Below the pieces are notes generated by a model. It was not told the origin of the DNA and did no database searches. It worked only from the letters and a program-made list of their open reading frames with translations. DNA of 64,000 bases from an uncultured Clostridium sp. (GTDB lineage Bacteria > Bacillota > Clostridia > TANB77 > CAG-508). The stretch lies in assembly GCA_947575605.1 (NCBI GenBank), contig CANPNZ010000008.1:1-64000 (forward strand), in the 5' to 3' direction. Below, piece after piece: positions 27,851 to 38,030 of this stretch (its first letter is position 1; every line of letters starts with the position of its first letter). Position numbers and translations under genes: made by a program.

Positions 27851-28117
27851 AGAGATAAAAACAGTAACAAGGACGCGATAGATAATGGAATAACTTATAA
27901 GAGAGCCAAAGGAAGCTGAGAATTTGGTAAGTAAAAATTATTTATTATCACCTAGTTTGTTGTTAAACTGAAGAAACAAAGTAAGTTTAATCGTATACCT
28001 GCGTTAAAGGTAAATTAAGTGAGCGATTGTATAATTCATATATATTTGCTAAAATAGGTGGTACCGCGGAAGGTAGAAAACTTTTCGTCCTAATTATTTA
28101 GGATGAAAAGTTTTTTT
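27851..28117 (+). promoter_or_regulatory. T-box leader (isoleucine specifier) of ileS
   Basis: The T-box sequence AGGTGGTACCGCGGA is at 28056-28070. It is followed by a terminator hairpin (AAAACTTTTCGTCCT ... AGGATGAAAAGTTTTTTT, about 28077-28117) that the antiterminator would exclude. Stem I carries the AGAGAGCC-type bulge near 27899. A likely specifier codon ATC is at 27947-27949, in TTATTATCACC on the 3' side of stem I. Uncharged tRNA-Ile would stabilise the antiterminator and turn on the genes behind it. The tRNA identity fits the downstream ileS. Confidence 0.88.
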
Positions 28118-28217
28118 GTAGTAAAGATATTCAATTTGATTTTTATGAAAATAGATATTTTTATATTGATTCTAAAAATCAAAAAAGATATATAAAAGAA
28201 GAAAAGGAGGAAAACAA

Positions 28218-28463
28218 ATGAGAGAATTAAAAATTCATAGAGTGTATAGACACTTTAAAGGAGATTATTATTTAGTAGAGGACATAGCCTATCATAGTGA
28301 AACCAAAGAAAAAATGGTAGTTTATAGACATTTATATGGAGATGGTTCCTTATGTGTTCGTCCATTAGATATGTTTTTAGAAGAAGTAGACCATGAAAAA
28401 TATCCAAATGTACAACAAAAATACAGATTTGAATTACAAGAAATTGAAAGCAAAAACAAATAA
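28218..28463 (+). CDS. DUF1653-family protein
   Basis: 81 aa. HRVYRHFKGDYYLVEDIAYH, METKE-like spacer and VVYRHLYGDGSLCVRPLDMF are the DUF1653 signature, a small family of unknown function common in Firmicutes. Here it lies between the T-box terminator and ileS, so it is probably under the same isoleucine control. Strong Shine-Dalgarno AAGGAGG. Confidence 0.85.
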   Translation: MRELKIHRVYRHFKGDYYLVEDIAYHSETKEKMVVYRHLYGDGSLCVRPLDMFLEEVDHEKYPNVQQKYRFELQEIESKNK

Positions 28464-28487
28464 ATGATAAAGAGGAGGAATGAAAAA

Positions 28488-31400
28488 ATGTACAAAAAAG
28501 TAGAATTAAAAAATGGTTTTGTAGGAATGGAGAAAGAAGTAGCCAAAACATGGAAAGAAAAAGATATAATCAAAAAGAACTTTGCCATGAATGAAGGAAA
28601 GAAATACTTCACCTTTTATGATGGACCACCTACTGCCAATGGAAAACCACATGTAGGTCATATTGAAACAAGAGTAATGAAAGACATTATTCCAAGATAC
28701 AAAGTTATGAAAGGTTATAAAGTAATTCGTAAAGCAGGTTGGGATACACATGGATTACCTGTTGAACTAGAAATTGAAAAGAAGCTAGGAATTTCAGGAA
28801 AAGAACAAATCGAAGAATATGGTGTAGAAAAATTTGTAAAACAATGTAAAGAGAGTGTATTTACTTATGTTTCTATGTGGGAAGAAATGACTAACAAAGT
28901 AGGATTTTGGGTAGATATGGAAAATCCTTATGTTACCTATCATAACAAATACATTGAATCTGTATGGTGGGCTTTAAAACAAATGTGGGAAAAAGGACTA
29001 TTATATGAAGGACATAAAGTTATGCCATATTGTCCAAGATGTGGAACAGCCTTATCTTCTCATGAAGTAGCACAAGGTTATAAAGATGTAAAAGACTTAA
29101 CTTGTGTGGCTAAATTTAAAGTAGTAGAAGAAGATAAATATATTTTAGCATGGACAACAACACCATGGACGCTACCATCTAATTTAGCACTTTGTGTAAA
29201 TAAATCTTATGAATATGTAGAAGTAAAAGCCAATATAGGAACAGATGACGAACCACAGTATGAAACTTATATTTTGGCAAAAGACTTACTAGATAAAGTA
29301 TTAAAAGAAACACCTTATGAAATAGTCAGAACCTTTAAAGGAGAAGAATTATTAGGAACAAAATATGAAAGATTAATGCCATTTGGGGAGGTTAATCGGA
29401 AAAGCATTTGAGGTCATTCATGGTGATTACGTTAACTTGGAAGATGGTACAGGAATTGTTCATATTGCACCTGCTTATGGGGAAGACGATAGTTTTGTTG
29501 CCAAACAAAATGGAATCACTTTTATCAATTTAGTCGATAAAGCGGGGAAATTTGAAAAAGAAGTAGAACCATGGACAGGGAGATTTGTAAGAGATTGCAA
29601 CGAAGATATTTGTAAATGGTTAAAAGAACAAAATAAATTATTTAGCAAAGAAAAACATCTACACTCTTATCCACACTGTTGGAGATGTGACACACCACTT
29701 CTTTATTATCCAAAAGAAAGTTGGTTTGTTGCTATGAGTAAGCTAAGAGATGAATTAGTAGCCAACAACAACAAAGTAAATTGGTATCCAGATACCATTC
29801 GAACAGGAAGATTTGGAAAATTCTTAGAAAATGTAATTGATTGGGGAATTTCAAGAGACAGATATTGGGGAACTCCACTACCAGTATGGACATGCGAAGA
29901 CGAAAATTGCCGTCATCAAGAGTGTATTGGTTCTATTGAAGAATTGAAGGAAAAAGGAATTGATGTACCAGAAGATATTGAATTACACAAACCATATATT
30001 GACAATGTAGATTTAAAATGTTCAAAATGTGGTAAGAAAATGTACCGTGCAAAAGAAGTAATTGATTGTTGGTTCGATTCTGGATCTATGCCTTTTGCTC
30101 AATGGCATTATCCTTTTGAAAACAAAGAAATGTTTGACAATAATTTCCCAGCTGGCTTTATTTCAGAGGCAGTAGATCAAACAAGAGGATGGTTCTATAC
30201 CTTAACAGCAATTGGAACCGCATTATTTGGAAGAACACCATTTGAAAATTGTATTGTACTAGGTCATGTACTAGACGAAAAAGGACAAAAAATGTCCAAA
30301 TCAAAAGGAAATGGCGTAGACCCAATGGAATTATTAGATACGGTTGGGGCAGATGCTACTCGTTGGCATTTCTACACAGTAAGTGCACCTTGGCTTCCAA
30401 CTAGATTGGGATTGAACAATGTGCAAGAAACCCAAAGGGGATTTTTAAGTACATTATGGAATGTATATTCATTCTATGTGTTGTATGCAGAAATTGACCA
30501 ATTCAATCCCTTAAATTATAAAGACTTTAATCCAACTAATATTATGGATAAATGGATTCTTTCAAAATTGAATACATTGGTAAAAGAAGTAGATGAAAAA
30601 TTAGAACAGTATGATATTACCAATGCCGCTTTACGAATAGAAGCTTTTACGGATGAGCTTTCTAACTGGTATGTACGTAGAAATAGAGAAAGATTTTGGT
30701 TGACAGAGTTAAACGATGAAAAAATAGGAGCTTATTGTACCTTATATCGTGTATTAACTACTTTAGTAACAATAGCAGCACCATTTGTACCATTTATGGC
30801 AGATGAAATCTACCAAAATTTAGTAGTGGGATTGGATAAAAACGCACCAGAAAGTGTACATTTATGCTTGTGGCCAGAAGTAACTGAAACAGAAATTGAC
30901 AAAAACTTAGAAACAGAAATGGATTTAGCTTATAAAATTGTAAAACTTGGACGCGGAGCAAGAAATGTAGCTAACATTAAAAACAGACAACCACTTTCCA
31001 AAATGCTAATTTCAATCGATACGTTACCAAAATATTATGCTGATATTGTAAAAGAGGAATTAAATGTAAAAGAAATTGACTTAGGAGCTGAAATGTCTGA
31101 CTATGTTAATTTTGAAATTAAACCAAATTTACCAGTATTAGGAAAAGAATATGGAAAACTAATTCCAAAAATCAAACAAGAAATTGCCAATAAAAATCAA
31201 ATGGATTTAGCAAATATAGTAAAAAATGGCGGAATCGAATATATTGAAATTGATGATACACAAATTGGTTTAAATGCAGAAAATTTATTAGTAACGATGC
31301 AAGGAAAAGATGGATTTGCTTTTAGTGGTGAAGGTGAAATTGGTGTTGTACTAGATACTCATATTTCAGAAGAATTAAAAGAAGAAGGGTATATAAGAGA

Positions 31401-31635
31401 AGTTTTATCCAAAGTTCAAAATATGAGAAAAGAAAAAGGATTTGAAGTATTGGATCATATTAATCTTTATGTGGCTGAAAATAGTATGCTAGAAGAGATA
31501 ATTAAAAAGAATGAAGAATTGATTAAACATGATACCCTAGCTGTTAATGTGATTTATCATGAAAATAGAAATTCTTATACAGAAACGAATATTAATGGCG
31601 AAAGCTTAAAGATAGATGTTGAAGTTGTTTCATAA
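28488..31635 (+). CDS. ileS: Isoleucyl-tRNA synthetase (+1 shift at CGG)
   Basis: Charges tRNA-Ile. ATG 28488 has AGAGGAGG upstream; the earlier in-frame ATG at 28464 lies before that site. HIGH motif appears as HVGH (55-58) after GPPTANGKP. The frame breaks at CGG 29397-29399 (... Gly-Glu-Val-Asn) inside the CP1 editing domain. Skipping the C gives [10 protein letters not shown] and runs to 31635, 1048 aa in all. KMSKSKGN is at about 601-608 in the restored protein. A class-I IleRS of the approximately 1,030-1,060-residue eukaryote-like type is expected. Being essential and the only ileS seen here, it argues that the shift is functional. Confidence 0.92.
29397..29399 (+). other. In-frame CGG / +1 shift site in ileS
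   Basis: Reads GTT AAT CGG AAA AGC ATT TGA, stopping within four codons. Without the C it reads GTT AAT GGA AAA GCA TTT GAG. The four-base unit is CGGA. Confidence 0.88.
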
Positions 31636-31639
31636 AAAT

Positions 31640-31686
31640 AAAGAAGATTGTCAAAAGAAAAAATTTTTGGCAATCTTCTTTATTTT
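31640..31686 (+). terminator. Rho-independent terminator after ileS
   Basis: AAAGAAGATTG pairs with CAATCTTCTTT, followed by ATTTT. It starts 4 bases after the ileS stop. Confidence 0.75.
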
Positions 31687-31825
31687 ACACGTTTTTTGAC
31701 TAAAATCACTTGACAGTTTACAATAATAAAGATAAAATAGAATAGGAAGGAAAAAATATATGATAAAAAACTAATATATATTTTATTCGAACATTGAAAA
31801 TTAAATAAGAAAGAGGTGTATGATT

Positions 31826-33367
31826 ATGAATATTGTAATCATAATCGCCGCTGTCTTAATCTCATTAGCAATTGGTACGCTAGTAGGAATAGCCTATCGT
31901 AAAAAAGTTGCAGAGTCTAAAATACAAGGAGCAGAAAACGAAGCCAAAAGACTAATTGATTTAGCGAAAATAGAAGCAGAGAATTTAAAAAAAGAAGAAA
32001 TTTTCAAGGCTAAAGAAGAAATTATGAATAGTAGAAAAGAGTTAGATCAAGAGATTAAAGAAAGAAGAGGCGAAGTACAAAAACAAGAAACAAGATTAAT
32101 GCAAAAAGAAGAAAACCTAGAAAAACGTGAAGGAAATTTTGAAAGAAAAGAACAAGACTTAGAAAAAGAAATGCAAAATATGGAAAAGCAAAAAGAAGAA
32201 ATCGAAAGATTGCATGACGAAGAAATGGTACAACTTCAAAAAATTGCTTCTTTAACCAAAGAAGAAGCGAAGGCACAGTTGTTATCAGAAATGGACAAAG
32301 AATTAACAGCTGAAAAAGCGGCCTTAATCCGTGAAAAGGAACAAAAAGCAAAGGAAAATGCGATTAAAAATGCCAAAGAAATTTTAAGTTATGCCGTACA
32401 AAAATGTGCAGCAGACCATTCACAAGAAACCACTGTATCAATTGTAGCACTTCCTAATGATGATATGAAGGGAAGAATTATTGGTAGAGAAGGTAGAAAT
32501 ATAAAAGCATTAGAAACCTTAACAGGAATCGACTTAATCATTGATGATACACCAGAGGCAGTCGTTTTATCAGGATTTGACCCATTAAGAAGAGAAGTTG
32601 CCAAAATTGCTTTAGAAAAATTAATTGATGACGGAAGAATTCATCCAGCTAAAATTGAAGAAATGGTAGAAAAAGCGAAAGAAGAAGTTGAAACAACGAT
32701 AAAAGAAGAAGGAGAAAGAGCCGTATTAGAAACAGGAGTGATTGGACTTCATCCAGATATTGTAAAACTAATTGGAAAATTAAAATATAGGACGAGTTAT
32801 GGTCAAAACGTACTAAACCATTCTATTGAAGTATCTAATTTAGCAAGAATTATGGCAGAAGAATTAGGACTAGATCCAAAATTAGCAAGAAGAGCTGGAC
32901 TTTTGCATGATATTGGAAAAGCATTAGATCATGACATGGAAGGAACTCATGTTGAAATTGGAGTAGAAATTCTTAAAAAATTCAAAGAAAATACACTTGT
33001 TATTAATGCGGTAGAAGCTCATCATGGAGATGTAGAGCCACAAACTTTAGAAGCTGTATTAATTCAAGCAGCAGATGCGATATCAGCATCAAGACCAGGA
33101 GCTAGAAGAGAAACGGTAGAGGCTTATATTAAAAGACTACAAAATTTGGAAGAAATAGCAGATTCCTTTCATGGTGTTGAAAAATCATTTGCTATTCAAG
33201 CAGGAAGAGAAATTAGAATTATTGTTAAACCAGATAGAATTTCAGATGATAAGATGACAATTCTAGCAAGGGATGTAGCTAAGAAAATTGAAAGTGAAAT
33301 GGATTATCCAGGACAAATTAAAGTAAATATCATTAGAGAAACGAGAGTAGTTGACTATGCCAAATAA
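31826..33367 (+). CDS. rny: Ribonuclease Y
   Basis: 513 aa. Membrane-anchored endoribonuclease that starts mRNA decay. N-terminal hydrophobic anchor (residues 1-22), a long charged coiled coil (about 30-200), a KH domain ([19 protein letters not shown]) and an HD domain with [19 protein letters not shown] and the later Asp in [12 protein letters not shown]. The ORF is open from ATG 31820, but AAGAGGTG is better spaced for ATG 31826. ymdB, its usual neighbour, follows after the pilin-like gene. Confidence 0.95.
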   Translation: MNIVIIIAAVLISLAIGTLVGIAYRKKVAESKIQGAENEAKRLIDLAKIEAENLKKEEIFKAKEEIMNSRKELDQEIKERRGEVQKQETRLMQKEENLEKREGNFERKEQDLEKEMQNMEKQKEEIERLHDEEMVQLQKIASLTKEEAKAQLLSEMDKELTAEKAALIREKEQKAKENAIKNAKEILSYAVQKCAADHSQETTVSIVALPNDDMKGRIIGREGRNIKALETLTGIDLIIDDTPEAVVLSGFDPLRREVAKIALEKLIDDGRIHPAKIEEMVEKAKEEVETTIKEEGERAVLETGVIGLHPDIVKLIGKLKYRTSYGQNVLNHSIEVSNLARIMAEELGLDPKLARRAGLLHDIGKALDHDMEGTHVEIGVEILKKFKENTLVINAVEAHHGDVEPQTLEAVLIQAADAISASRPGARRETVEAYIKRLQNLEEIADSFHGVEKSFAIQAGREIRIIVKPDRISDDKMTILARDVAKKIESEMDYPGQIKVNIIRETRVVDYAK

Positions 33368-33410
33368 CCAAAAAAGTTGCGATAATAATCGCAATTTTTT
33401 TGGTTTATTT
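33367..33410 (+). terminator. Rho-independent terminator after rny
   Basis: AACCAAAAAAGTTGCGAT pairs with ATCGCAATTTTTTTGGTT. The stem begins right after the rny stop codon. Confidence 0.8.
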
Positions 33411-33458
33411 TATGTTTACTTAATACTACAAAAACCGAAATTTAATAATGTTAAGTTG

Positions 33459-33487
33459 TTGACAAAACATTTCAACATTGATAAAAT
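33459..33487 (+). promoter_or_regulatory. Predicted promoter of the pilin-like gene
   Basis: -35 TTGACA at 33459-33464 and -10 TAAAAT at 33482-33487, spacer 17. The start codon is about 170 bases downstream, leaving a long untranslated leader (about 33495-33658) in which I recognise no known riboswitch. Confidence 0.55.
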
Positions 33488-33658
33488 AAAAATGAAGTTT
33501 GAAACTATTTTATAGCATAGTAGGACATTGAAAAAAGAATATCTTTGTTAGGAAAATTAGTATGTAAAAGATGTATACTATAATTTAAAATAGTGAATAA
33601 TAACAAAAGTTAAAAGAGAAAAAGCATAAAAGGAACTAAAGATAGAGGGAGGATATGT

Positions 33659-34855
33659 ATGAGTAAAATAACAAATTTGAAAGAAAAAACATTTACGAAC
33701 AAAGGTATTACTTTGATTGCATTAGTGATTACAATAATTGTATTACTAATTTTAGCAGCAGTGAGTATTGCAACATTAACAGGAGACAATGGAATATTAA
33801 CAAAAGCAGAAATAGCCCAAAAACAAACAGATGAAGCAACTGCTAAAGAAAAAGTACAAGTAGCAGTATTAGGAAGTTACAATAAAGAGGGAAATTTAGA
33901 TTTTGAAGAGTTAAAAAATAACCTAGAAAAAGAAGAAAGTATTTCTATTATAGATGGTAATGATAAGTTTCCAATAACTGTATTAGTGGATAGCCAATAT
34001 ATTTTTGAGATAGATGAAAGAGGAAATATAACATATAAATCAGAGGATAAAAAAATTATAATAACAGCAAGTGATATTGCGAATAGTCAAGATAAAAGTC
34101 AATATTATGGAGCGATAGTAACAGGATATAATTGTACAAATAGTGCTGGCGTAAATGCTTGGAAAATATTTTATGCAGATAATAATAATATATATCTAAT
34201 AACAGATGATTATATTCATTATAATGATTGTCCAGCCTCACCAACACAAGTAATCTATAAAAACAATAATTATAAGTTATCAATGAATAATGTAATAAAA
34301 GATTATTCAAATGGTTCTTCTCACATAATGGATACAAAGATACAAAATTTAAATAAAAGTTATTTTGATTTATTAACTACGAATAATACAACAAGTAGTA
34401 ATAATAATATGAAAGCAGTAGCTTATATGTTGGATACAAGTGTATGGAGTGTATTTGCGGGAGAAAAAGCAGAATATGCCATAGGAGGAACGCCAGTAGA
34501 AATGTTAATGAAATCTTATAGCGAAAAATATAAGGTAGATTATAAAGCAAGAGCAAAAGATGCAATAGGATATGAATTAAGTACAGATGGAGGAGAAAAT
34601 TGGACAAATCATTATTATGAAATTTTAGATGCGAATGATAGTTTATATGTAATAAGTGATATGAGTAAGGCTAACGGTATGTGGCTTGCTTCTCCATCCA
34701 TGAACAATACGAACCATGTGTTAAGTGTGTATAGCAATGGTAGCGTAGATTATTACAATTATTACTATAATAGTTATGGCTTCCGTCCGCTAGTCTGTCT
34801 ATCATCTGAAGTTCAATTAGAGAAAAAAGAAGATGGAAGTTATCAAATAAAGTAA
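33659..34855 (+). CDS. Type IV pilin-like N-terminus protein with C-terminal 'GFRPLVCL' domain
   Basis: 398 aa. The N-terminal KGITLIALVITIIVLLILA (about residues 17-35) is a class III (prepilin-type) signal-anchor, cut before the Ile by a prepilin peptidase. The middle is low-complexity and Asn/Tyr-rich. The C-terminus, from WLASPSMNNTNHVLSVYSN to YGFRPLVCLSSEV, matches a surface-protein module frequent in gut Firmicutes. It is probably a secreted surface protein. It sits between rny and ymdB with its own promoter and terminator and looks like an insertion into that usual pair. Confidence 0.65.
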   Translation: MSKITNLKEKTFTNKGITLIALVITIIVLLILAAVSIATLTGDNGILTKAEIAQKQTDEATAKEKVQVAVLGSYNKEGNLDFEELKNNLEKEESISIIDGNDKFPITVLVDSQYIFEIDERGNITYKSEDKKIIITASDIANSQDKSQYYGAIVTGYNCTNSAGVNAWKIFYADNNNIYLITDDYIHYNDCPASPTQVIYKNNNYKLSMNNVIKDYSNGSSHIMDTKIQNLNKSYFDLLTTNNTTSSNNNMKAVAYMLDTSVWSVFAGEKAEYAIGGTPVEMLMKSYSEKYKVDYKARAKDAIGYELSTDGGENWTNHYYEILDANDSLYVISDMSKANGMWLASPSMNNTNHVLSVYSNGSVDYYNYYYNSYGFRPLVCLSSEVQLEKKEDGSYQIK

Positions 34856-34858
34856 CCA

Positions 34859-34889
34859 AAAGCAAGATTTATTCTTGCTTTATTTTTTT
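34859..34889 (+). terminator. Rho-independent terminator after the pilin-like gene
   Basis: AAAGCAAG pairs with CTTGCTTT, followed by ATTTTTTT. Confidence 0.8.
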
Positions 34890-34931
34890 AATTGTAGTAT
34901 GATAGGAAAAAAGAAAGAGGGAATGGGGAAT

Positions 34932-35703
34932 ATGAAAATCTTAGCAGTTGGAGACTTAATTGGTTCAAGTGGTATAAAAGAATTAAAGAAACAATTAGAT
35001 CCTATCAAACAGACAGAAGCCATTGACTTTGTCATTGTAAATGGAGAAAATGCAGCAGAAGGAATGGGAATTACAGAACAGAACTTTAATGAAATTTTGG
35101 CATTAAAAGTAGATGTTATCACAATGGGAAACCATACATGGGGAAAAAAAGACATTTTCAAATTTATTGACCATCCCCAATTAATTAGACCAGCCAATTA
35201 TCCAAAAGGAGTGGTTGGAAAAGGCCATAACATTTATACCTGCCAGAACAAAAAAATAGCGGTTATCAATTTAATTGGTAGAGTAGACATTAATATACTT
35301 TCTGAAAATCCTTTCCTTATTGTCAAAGAAATAGTAGCAAAAATACAAAATGAAGTAGATATGATTTTTGTAGATTTTCATGCAGAAGCAACAGCCGAAA
35401 AAATAGCAATGGGACATTTTTTAGATGGAAAAGTAACTGGTATTTTTGGAACCCATACCCATGTACAAACAGCAGATGAAAAAGTTTTGCCAAAAGGCAC
35501 AGGATATATAACAGACATTGGAATGACAGGTCCAAAACATTCTGTTATTGGAATGGATATAACCGCTTCTTTAAAAAGATTTGAAACCACTTTGCCAGAA
35601 AGATATAAAATTGCCAATCGGTGAATGTATGTTAAACGGTGTTATTTTTGAGGTAGATGATACTAATAATAAAGTAAAAAGTATAAAAAGATTATACTTA
35701 TAA
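34932..35703 (+). CDS. ymdB: YmdB-family metallophosphoesterase (+1 shift at CGG near the C-terminus)
   Basis: TIGR00282-type phosphodiesterase, in Bacillus a 2',3'-cAMP phosphodiesterase affecting sporulation and biofilm choice. GDLIGSSG, NGENAAEGMGIT, TMGNHTWGKK, VDFHAEATAEK and GTHTHVQTADE supply the metal ligands. I start at ATG 34932; the ORF is open further upstream without support. The frame reaches Lys-Ile-Ala-Asn, then CGG (35619-35621) and TGA. Skipping the C adds Gly-Glu-Cys-Met-Leu-Asn-Gly-Val and a conserved-looking tail to 35703, 256 aa in total. The catalytic part precedes the break, so even the short form might be active. Confidence 0.88.
35619..35621 (+). other. In-frame CGG / +1 shift site in ymdB, followed at once by TGA
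   Basis: Reads GCC AAT CGG TGA. Without the C it reads GCC AAT GGT GAA TGT ATG and stays open for 28 codons that match the family C-terminus (NGVIFEVDD). The four-base unit is CGGT. Confidence 0.8.
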
Positions 35704-35855
35704 GTTATTCGTCGTTTGATGTCGAAAGGAAAAAAATATTGCGATGAAAATTTAAGAAAAATTATAAAAAACACTTTACAAAAATTTCCATATATTGTAA
35801 AATAACTATCGTAAAAGTTGCAACAAAAATAAAAATTATAGGAGGCAAAAGAAAA

Positions 35856-36119
35856 ATGGAAGTTTTAAAAATTTCATCCAAATCAAACCCTAATTCAGTA
35901 GCAGGAGCTATTGCTGGGTTAGTAAAAGAATCCAATAAAGCAGAAATGCAAGCAATTGGAGCAGGAGCATTAAATCAGGCAGTAAAAGCAGTGGCAATCG
36001 CACGAGGATTTGTTGCACCAGCAGGCGTAGACTTAGTTTGTATACCAGCATTTGCAGAAGTAGAAGTGGAAGGAGAAGACAGAACTGGTATTAAATTAAT
36101 TGTAGAGTCAAGAGCTTAA
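35856..36119 (+). CDS. spoVS: Stage V sporulation protein S
   Basis: 87 aa, the usual length. EVLKISSKSNPNSVAGAIAG, AIGAGALNQAVKAVAIARGF and VCIPAFAEVEVEGEDRTGIK are the highly conserved SpoVS (Alba-like) sequence. It affects septation and later sporulation in Bacillus. It lies after rny-ymdB, its customary neighbourhood. Strong Shine-Dalgarno TAGGAGG. Confidence 0.95.
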   Translation: MEVLKISSKSNPNSVAGAIAGLVKESNKAEMQAIGAGALNQAVKAVAIARGFVAPAGVDLVCIPAFAEVEVEGEDRTGIKLIVESRA

Positions 36120-36136
36120 AATGAATGATAAATAAC

Positions 36137-36172
36137 GGGAGCAAGTAGGAAATTATCCTTTTGCTCCTTTTT
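36137..36172 (+). terminator. Rho-independent terminator after spoVS
   Basis: GGGAGCAAGTAGGA pairs imperfectly with TCCTTTTGCTCC, followed by TTTTT. Confidence 0.75.
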
Positions 36173-36182
36173 GCATGTTGAC

Positions 36183-36264
36183 AGTTACACTTCACAGTAA
36201 AAAAATAATAACAAAATATAATAAATTTTGTATAAAAAAGTAAATCTAGCTGTGAATTGTAACT
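36183..36264. repeat. AT-rich dispersed element with terminal inverted repeats
   Basis: It starts AGTTACACTTCACAGT and ends GCTGTGAATTGTAACT, and the two ends are inverted copies with two mismatches. The 82-base body contains ATATAATAAATTTTGTATA, shared with the copies at 42177 and 46745. There is no ORF. The shape is MITE-like. Confidence 0.75.
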
Positions 36265-36301
36265 GTTGCCAATTATAAATTGTAAAAATTGTAAAAATCA
36301 C

Positions 36302-36330
36302 TTGAAAAATCCTTCTATTTAAGGTATGAT
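36302..36330 (+). promoter_or_regulatory. Predicted promoter of the solute-binding protein gene
   Basis: -35 TTGAAA at 36302-36307 and -10 TATGAT at 36325-36330, spacer 17, 22 bases before the start codon. Confidence 0.55.
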
Positions 36331-36352
36331 AGCAAAAGAATAGAGGTGGAAT

Positions 36353-37937
36353 ATGAAATCAAATTGGATCAAATATATTTTTATTATTTTTATTGTAATT
36401 ATCTTACTATTTGCTATTTTTAAAATTAGGAAAGACGAAGAAGAAAGACAACAGGAGTTAGAACATACAAGTAGTTCACAAGAAAAAATTACAGAATTAA
36501 CATTAGGAATAGCTCGGATTAGACACGATTAATCCCATTCTTAGTAATAATAAAAATGTACAAGACATTTCAAAATTGATTTATGAACCATTAGTTACCT
36601 TAACAGCAGATTATCAAGCAAAACCTTGCTTAGCAACGGAATGGGCGAAACAAAGCGATAATTCCTATTTAATCAAATTAAGAGAAAATGCCAAATGGAC
36701 AGAAGGGCAAAGATTTACAGCGGAAGATGTTAGATTTACGATAGACCGTCTAAAAGAGATATCTTCTATTTATTCTTACAATGTACAATATGTAATTGGA
36801 GTGGATATTGTAGATGATTATACGATAAAAATTAATTTAGATAGAGAAATCCCATTTTATGAGTATCAATTAACATTTCCGATTTTATCAAAAGATTATT
36901 ATGAAAATGAAGACTTTGTAAATACAGAAAAGAACAGTAAGCCGACAAGTACAGGAAAATACAAAATTTCAGAAGTAGAGCCATCTTATTATATTTTAGA
37001 AAAAAATGAGGGGTGGTGGAACAAACAAGATAATTTAACGATTGAAAAAATCACAGTCAATTTATATTCAGCCATTGGAGAATTATATAATAGTTTTAAA
37101 ATAGGAAATATTGACTTGATTTCAACAACAAATGACAATTTACAAGAATACATAGGAAGTATAGGGTATAGTACAAAAGAATTAAAAGGAAGAGAACATA
37201 CTTTTTTAGCACTTAATACGCAAAATAATTTTTTAGCGAGACAAGAAGTAAGAAAAGCGATTGCCTATTGCCTTGACAAAGAAAATATCGTTTCTAGTGT
37301 ATTTAATAGTAAATGTTTTACCAGTAGTTTCCCTTTAGATTATGGAAATTGGTTAGGACAAGGACAAGAAGCAAGTAGTGGCTATAATATAGAACAAGGA
37401 AAACAAATTTTAACAGATAATGGATGGACTTATCGTTCTGGCAGTTGGCAAAAAACAGAAAACTATAAAACACAAAGGCTAGCCTTAAATTTATTAGTAA
37501 AAGCCAATGATTCTTCTAAAATAGCGGTTGCTGAGAATATCAAGCAACAATTAGAAAGTCAAGGAATTGGAATCAATATTGTGCAAGCATCGGATGCCCA
37601 ATATAATAATAGTATGAATAGCAAAAACTATGATATGGTATTAGCTAGTATGACGCTTTCTCCAAGTCCAAATCTTACGACTTATTTAGGAGAAGGAAAT
37701 ATAGCTAATTATAATAATGAAGAAGTAAGTAATATAATGAACGAAGTTAAAAATACAACTGATGATAATATTTTAAAAGAAAAATATACAAGGCTTGCTG
37801 AAATTTACAAGACAGACGTTCCTTACATTAGCTTATATAATAATAAATATTTAGTTGCCTATAATTCAGGATTAGTAGGAGAAATTAATCCTAATTGGTT
37901 CTATTTATATTATGGAATAGAAGGCTGGTACAAATAA
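36353..37937 (+). CDS. Family 5 extracellular solute-binding protein (+1 shift at CGG)
   Basis: Peptide/nickel ABC-type binding protein. An N-terminal hydrophobic helix (YIFIIFIVIILLFAIF) has no lipobox Cys, so it is probably an uncleaved anchor. The frame from ATG 36353 reads ITELTLGIA, then CGG at 36515-36517, and stops after four more codons. Skipping the C gives Gly-Leu-Asp-Thr-Ile-Asn-Pro and runs to 37937, 527 aa in total. The restored part has the SBP_bac_5 pattern (LIYEPLVTL, LRENAKWTEGQRFTAEDVRF, FLALNTQNNF, VRKAIAYCLD). No permease genes are adjacent. Confidence 0.85.
36515..36517 (+). other. In-frame CGG / +1 shift site in the solute-binding protein gene
   Basis: Reads ATA GCT CGG ATT AGA CAC GAT TAA. 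Without the C it reads ATA GCT GGA TTA GAC ACG ATT AAT CCC. The four-base unit is CGGA. Confidence 0.85.
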
Positions 37938-37960
37938 AATAAAAAAATATAAAAAAAGTA

Positions 37961-37988
37961 TTGACAAAACATATTTTTGGTATATAAT
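37961..37988 (+). promoter_or_regulatory. Predicted promoter of recA
   Basis: -35 TTGACA at 37961-37966 and -10 TATAAT at 37983-37988, spacer 16, 42 bases before the recA ATG. I saw no clear LexA box. Confidence 0.65.
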
Positions 37989-38030
37989 AAGAAATATCAA
38001 ACAAAAGTTCAAAATTAAGGAGGAAAAATA

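Noticed and set aside
35619..35624. TGA after CGG read as selenocysteine or Trp
   Set aside because: The zero frame after these TGA codons does not resemble the protein family; the +1 frame does. TGA ends other genes normally (for example ogt and trxA).
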